A stretch of 6,069 nucleotides of DNA, taken from contig CAYSRC010000070.1 in NCBI GenBank assembly GCA_964433495.1, forward strand, positions 1 through 6,069, given 5' to 3'. How positions within the stretch are numbered: the first letter of the stretch is position 1; each line of letters begins with the position of its first letter. This DNA is from CAYSRC01 sp964433495. Lineage in GTDB: Bacteria > Bacillota > Clostridia > Oscillospirales > Ruminococcaceae. Under the pieces are notes generated by a model. The model searched no databases, was not told where the DNA came from, and saw only the letters and a program-made list of their open reading frames with translations. This document shows, one piece after another, positions 5,421 to 6,069 of this stretch. The position numbers and the translations under genes were made by a program.

Positions 5421-6069
5421 ATGAGTAAGATTGACCTGACACAGTACGGCATCACCGGCTCGACAGAGGTTGTTTACAACCCCAGCTATGAAGAACTGTT
5501 CGAGGCGGAGATGGATCCCACCCTCGAGGGCTTCGAGAGAGGCCGGCTCACCGAGCTCGGCGCCGTCAATGTGATGACGGGCATCTACACCGGGCGCTCG
5601 CCCAAGGACAAATTCATCGTCATGGATGAAAACTCCAAGGACACCGTTTGGTGGACCTCGGACGAGTTCAAGAACGACAACAAGCCCGCCTCGCAGGAGG
5701 CGTGGAAGGCCTGCAAGGACATCGCGGTCAAGGAGCTGTCCAACAAAAAGCTGTATGTCATGGACGTGTTCTGCGGCACCAACCCCGACTCCCGCATGGC
5801 CATCCGCTTCATCATGGAGGTGGCGTGGCAGGCCCACTTCGTAAAGAACATGTTCATTGCGCCCACCGCCGAGGAGCTCGAGAACTTCAAGCCCGACTTC
5901 ATCTCCTACAACGCCTCCAAGGCGAAGGTGGAGAACTATAAGGAGCTGGGCCTCAACAGCGAGACGGCGGCCATCTTCAACATCACCTCGCGCGAGCAGG
6001 TCATCATCAACACCTGGTACGGCGGCGAGATGAAGAAGGGCATGTTCTCGATGATGAACTACTTCCTGC
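5421..6069 (+). CDS. pckA: Phosphoenolpyruvate carboxykinase (ATP), 5' part, cut by window end
   Basis: The first 216 codons of an enzyme normally about 530-540 residues long. It interconverts oxaloacetate plus ATP with PEP, CO2 and ADP in the cytosol. In gut anaerobes it often runs in the carboxylating, ATP-forming direction. Family signatures of the ATP-dependent type are GIYTGRSPKDKFIV, whose R59 matches the substrate-binding arginine, then VFCGTNPDSR, IMEVAWQAHFVKNMFI, and TWYGGEMKKGMFSMMNY with Y200, K205 and K206 in the metal/substrate region. The nucleotide-binding P-loop lies beyond the window. The ATG at 5421 was chosen because AAAGAGG (5405-5411) is nine bases upstream and MSKIDLTQYGITG is a typical clostridial start. 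Codon choice is more biased (AAG, AAC, ATC, GCC) than in polA or tsaD, as expected for high expression. It has its own promoter. Confidence 0.96.
   Translation, partial: MSKIDLTQYGITGSTEVVYNPSYEELFEAEMDPTLEGFERGRLTELGAVNVMTGIYTGRSPKDKFIVMDENSKDTVWWTSDEFKNDNKPASQEAWKACKDIAVKELSNKKLYVMDVFCGTNPDSRMAIRFIMEVAWQAHFVKNMFIAPTAEELENFKPDFISYNASKAKVENYKELGLNSETAAIFNITSREQVIINTWYGGEMKKGMFSMMNYFL

Overview
The window looks like a piece of chromosome from a GC-rich Clostridia-type Firmicute, possibly an Oscillospirales or Ruminococcaceae relative. This lineage is inferred, not proven. It rests on four points: very high third-position GC in the genes, AT-rich sigma-A-type promoter islands, a PolA without recognisable proofreading carboxylates, and an ATP-type PEP carboxykinase. 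The left end also carries a palindrome-rich segment resembling dispersed intergenic repeats I recall from GC-rich Clostridia. No phage, transposase, CRISPR, tRNA or rRNA signal was found.

Layout. Positions 1-446 contain no convincing protein gene but are dense in inverted repeats. They include a repeat-like block (about 36-143), a highly foldable stretch (about 137-355) with two mutually exclusive sets of stems, and two terminator-like hairpins (315-355 and 412-446), all readable on the + strand. An extended -10 promoter (524-532) then gives a leader of roughly 180 nt before polA (722-3262). The polA stop overlaps the first possible ATG of an S18 N-acetyltransferase gene, rimI (core about 3564-3995, start uncertain). 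Five bases later comes tsaD (4001-4996). All three read + and probably form one transcript. A GC-rich, hairpin-rich spacer without genes (4997-5270) leads into an AT-rich promoter and structured leader for pckA (5421 to the window end, truncated).

How the genes fit together. PolA handles Okazaki-fragment maturation and repair synthesis. RimI acetylates ribosomal protein S18. TsaD is the catalytic subunit that installs t6A37 on ANN-decoding tRNAs. This is a housekeeping cluster joining DNA repair to translation accuracy. rimI-tsaD is a common pair, but the usual partners tsaB and tsaE are not in the window. pckA is a separate unit for PEP/oxaloacetate interconversion with its own strong promoter.

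The coding genes are ordinary. The items worth a second look are non-coding: the structured + strand region before polA, the Shine-Dalgarno/anti-Shine-Dalgarno hairpin in the pckA leader, and the uncharacterised sequence between polA and the rimI core. I see no clear evidence of a wholly new multi-gene system.
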